In this document: one piece after another, positions 62,754 to 64,000 of the stretch
Numbering within the stretch: position 1 is the stretch's first letter
Layout of the letters: every line of letters begins with the position of its first letter
Assembly (NCBI GenBank): GCA_023313575.1
Contig: JAJTTP010000006.1
Coordinates: 2,356,001 to 2,420,000, forward strand
Direction of reading: 5' to 3'
Origin: Eutypella sp. D-1
Taxonomy: Eukaryota > Ascomycota > Sordariomycetes > Xylariales > Diatrypaceae
Length of the DNA: 64,000 bases
Notes under the pieces: model-generated
Databases searched by the model: none
Told to the model about the DNA's origin: nothing
What the model saw: only the letters and a program-made list of their open reading frames with translations
Program-made: the position numbers and the translations under genes

Positions 62754-63562
62754 TGCTCTTGCTTTGCAACTAGTGTTTGTCATATAGGCAACCATGATGG
62801 CAAGCAGGTATTATTTGTTGCTTTTTCCCTTGTAGGATATACCATAGACTCTATATATATATTTACGTATGTAGATACATACCTATATAGCTGAGTCTAG
62901 AGATTTACACGTGAGACGTACCTATCTATCCATTGTCAACTCCTACTGCTTGAATAAAATAATAAATCGCCAGGGGATGGATGTTTGTGAGGGATGTTTG
63001 TGAGGAACATGGAATTGTGGCTGGTGATCTTGATACATGTACTTAGATACTTGTTTGGTATTCCATGTGGCCCGGGGAGGAAGCGCACTTCGCAAGGTAT
63101 TATCTTATCGAGGCTTATCGACCCAAACGGTAGGTACTTGCATAGGGGCCCTTAGCACCTACCAAGTACCTACCTGGGCAGCCTTCAGAGCCGTAGTTAC
63201 ATATCCGGTATCTATGTAGGTGCTAAGTACCTACCTAGGTACATAAGCCTAGCTTCCGTGAGGCTGACCAGGCTGAAGCTTGTCTGCGCGTCTACTGAAC
63301 GTTAGAACTACCTAAGTACCTACATACCTAGCCTTAGGTAGGTATACTGAATACGTCAATATCTCCTAGCTACTACTCCGTACCTACTATTACCACCTAC
63401 TTTGTAGGTACAACACCAAGCAAATCACCTACTTAGTATCATAATCAACTCCCCTCGACATATATCGAAATTTATTTTCGCCCGGCAATACGCACACGGC
63501 TTCCCTCCTCCTAATTCTTCTACTAAATCTGATTTTACGAGAAGCGAATCCGGTTATTGAAG
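62754..63562. other. Intergenic YPK9/PRE1
   Basis: 800 bases with an (AT)n run near 62854 and a run of GTACCTA/TACCTAGGT motifs (63226-63243, 63310-63345), then the PRE1 promoter. No gene is seen. Confidence 0.6.
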
Positions 63563-64000
63563 ATGTGAGTTTTTCCATATGCTTTGGCGCGCCCCCCCCC
63601 TTCCCTCCCCTTCCCCCCGCAGCAGCAAACGCCAGCAGCTTGCCTCACCTCCCGCGGTGGCCGCCGCCAATACACCAGAACGAAGGGAAATGAAGGAATG
63701 CATGAACGAACGAATGAACGAGCTGACCAACCGGTAGGGAGGTATTGTTGGGCATCACGGGCAAGGACTTCACCTTAGTGGCCGCTTCTAAGGCTGCCAT
63801 GCGAGGCGCCACGATCCTGAAAGCTTCCGATGATAAGACGCGGCAGCTCAACAAGCACACCCTCCTAGCTTTCTCGGGAGAGGCCGGCGATACCAGTATG
63901 TCCTGTCCATGTCCATGTCTTATCTTGCTTCTGTCTCTTTTTACCTATCTATCTCCGATCTTCGCTTGCTTACGAGGGTTTGCGGCGCCATTATAGTACA
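63563..64000 (+). CDS. PRE1: 20S proteasome subunit beta4 (5' part, cut by window end)
   Basis: Non-catalytic beta4 subunit of the 20S proteasome. The visible protein starts MEVLLGITGKDFTLVAASKAAMRGATILKASDDKTRQLN and continues to LAFSGEAGDT, matching yeast Pre1 and human PSMB2 (given here only as short pieces of the frame). The start codon is split: AT at 63563-63564, a GTGAGT intron, then G at 63738. Exon 2 runs to 63895; the second intron ends at 63996, and the first four bases of exon 3 (63997-64000) restore the frame to encode Ile-Gln, as expected for the (I/V)QFAEY block. About 54 of an expected 200 residues are inside the window. A C run lies in intron 1 (63591-63599). Confidence 0.93.

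Overview
The window is nuclear DNA from a filamentous ascomycete (Pezizomycotina, most likely a Sordariomycete; I cannot name genus or species). The evidence is intron-rich genes with short GT-AG introns and CTAAC-type branch sites, compact intergenic DNA with no operons, a lone dispersed 5S rRNA gene with an upstream TATATAAG box, and fungal genes such as homocitrate synthase, URC1, FUR1 and YPK9. There are no bacterial, plasmid, phage or CRISPR features, and I found no intact transposon.

Layout, left to right: 5S rRNA (-); homocitrate synthase (-); ABHD11/Imo32-type mitochondrial alpha/beta hydrolase (+); Rab18-like GTPase (-); ribosomal protein eS1 (-); a small hypothetical gene (-); URC1 (-); ELF1 (+); uracil phosphoribosyltransferase (-); WAPL-domain cohesin regulator (+); Rheb GTPase (+) followed by a G-rich minisatellite; cytosolic seryl-tRNA synthetase (+); ZUP1/Mug105-type C78 peptidase (+); ITPase HAM1 (-); FAP7/AK6 (-); class V myosin (-); 3-phosphoglycerate dehydrogenase (-); NAP1 (-); P5B ATPase YPK9 (+); and the 5' end of proteasome beta4 PRE1 (+), cut by the right edge.

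Most genes are unrelated housekeeping genes. Some share a theme. URC1 and FUR1 both belong to the URC uracil catabolism/salvage route and lie within 7 kb, separated only by ELF1. Homocitrate synthase (lysine) and phosphoglycerate dehydrogenase (serine) are amino-acid biosynthesis genes, and each has a GCN4/CPC1-type heptamer upstream. eS1, FAP7 and 5S rRNA serve the ribosome, and Rheb acts on TORC1 growth control.

Intergenic DNA carries many copies of a palindromic TACCTAGGTA/GGTAGGTA motif that I did not see in exons. There are also many very short tandem repeats (7 to 13 bp) in promoters, UTRs and introns. A block at 32401-32880 has a single CpG. The 3.9 kb at 49457-53363 holds no gene I can support. 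I found no clearly new multi-gene system; the best leads are listed as findings. Exon boundaries were inferred by eye from splice signals and family alignment from memory, so gene spans are more reliable than individual exon edges.
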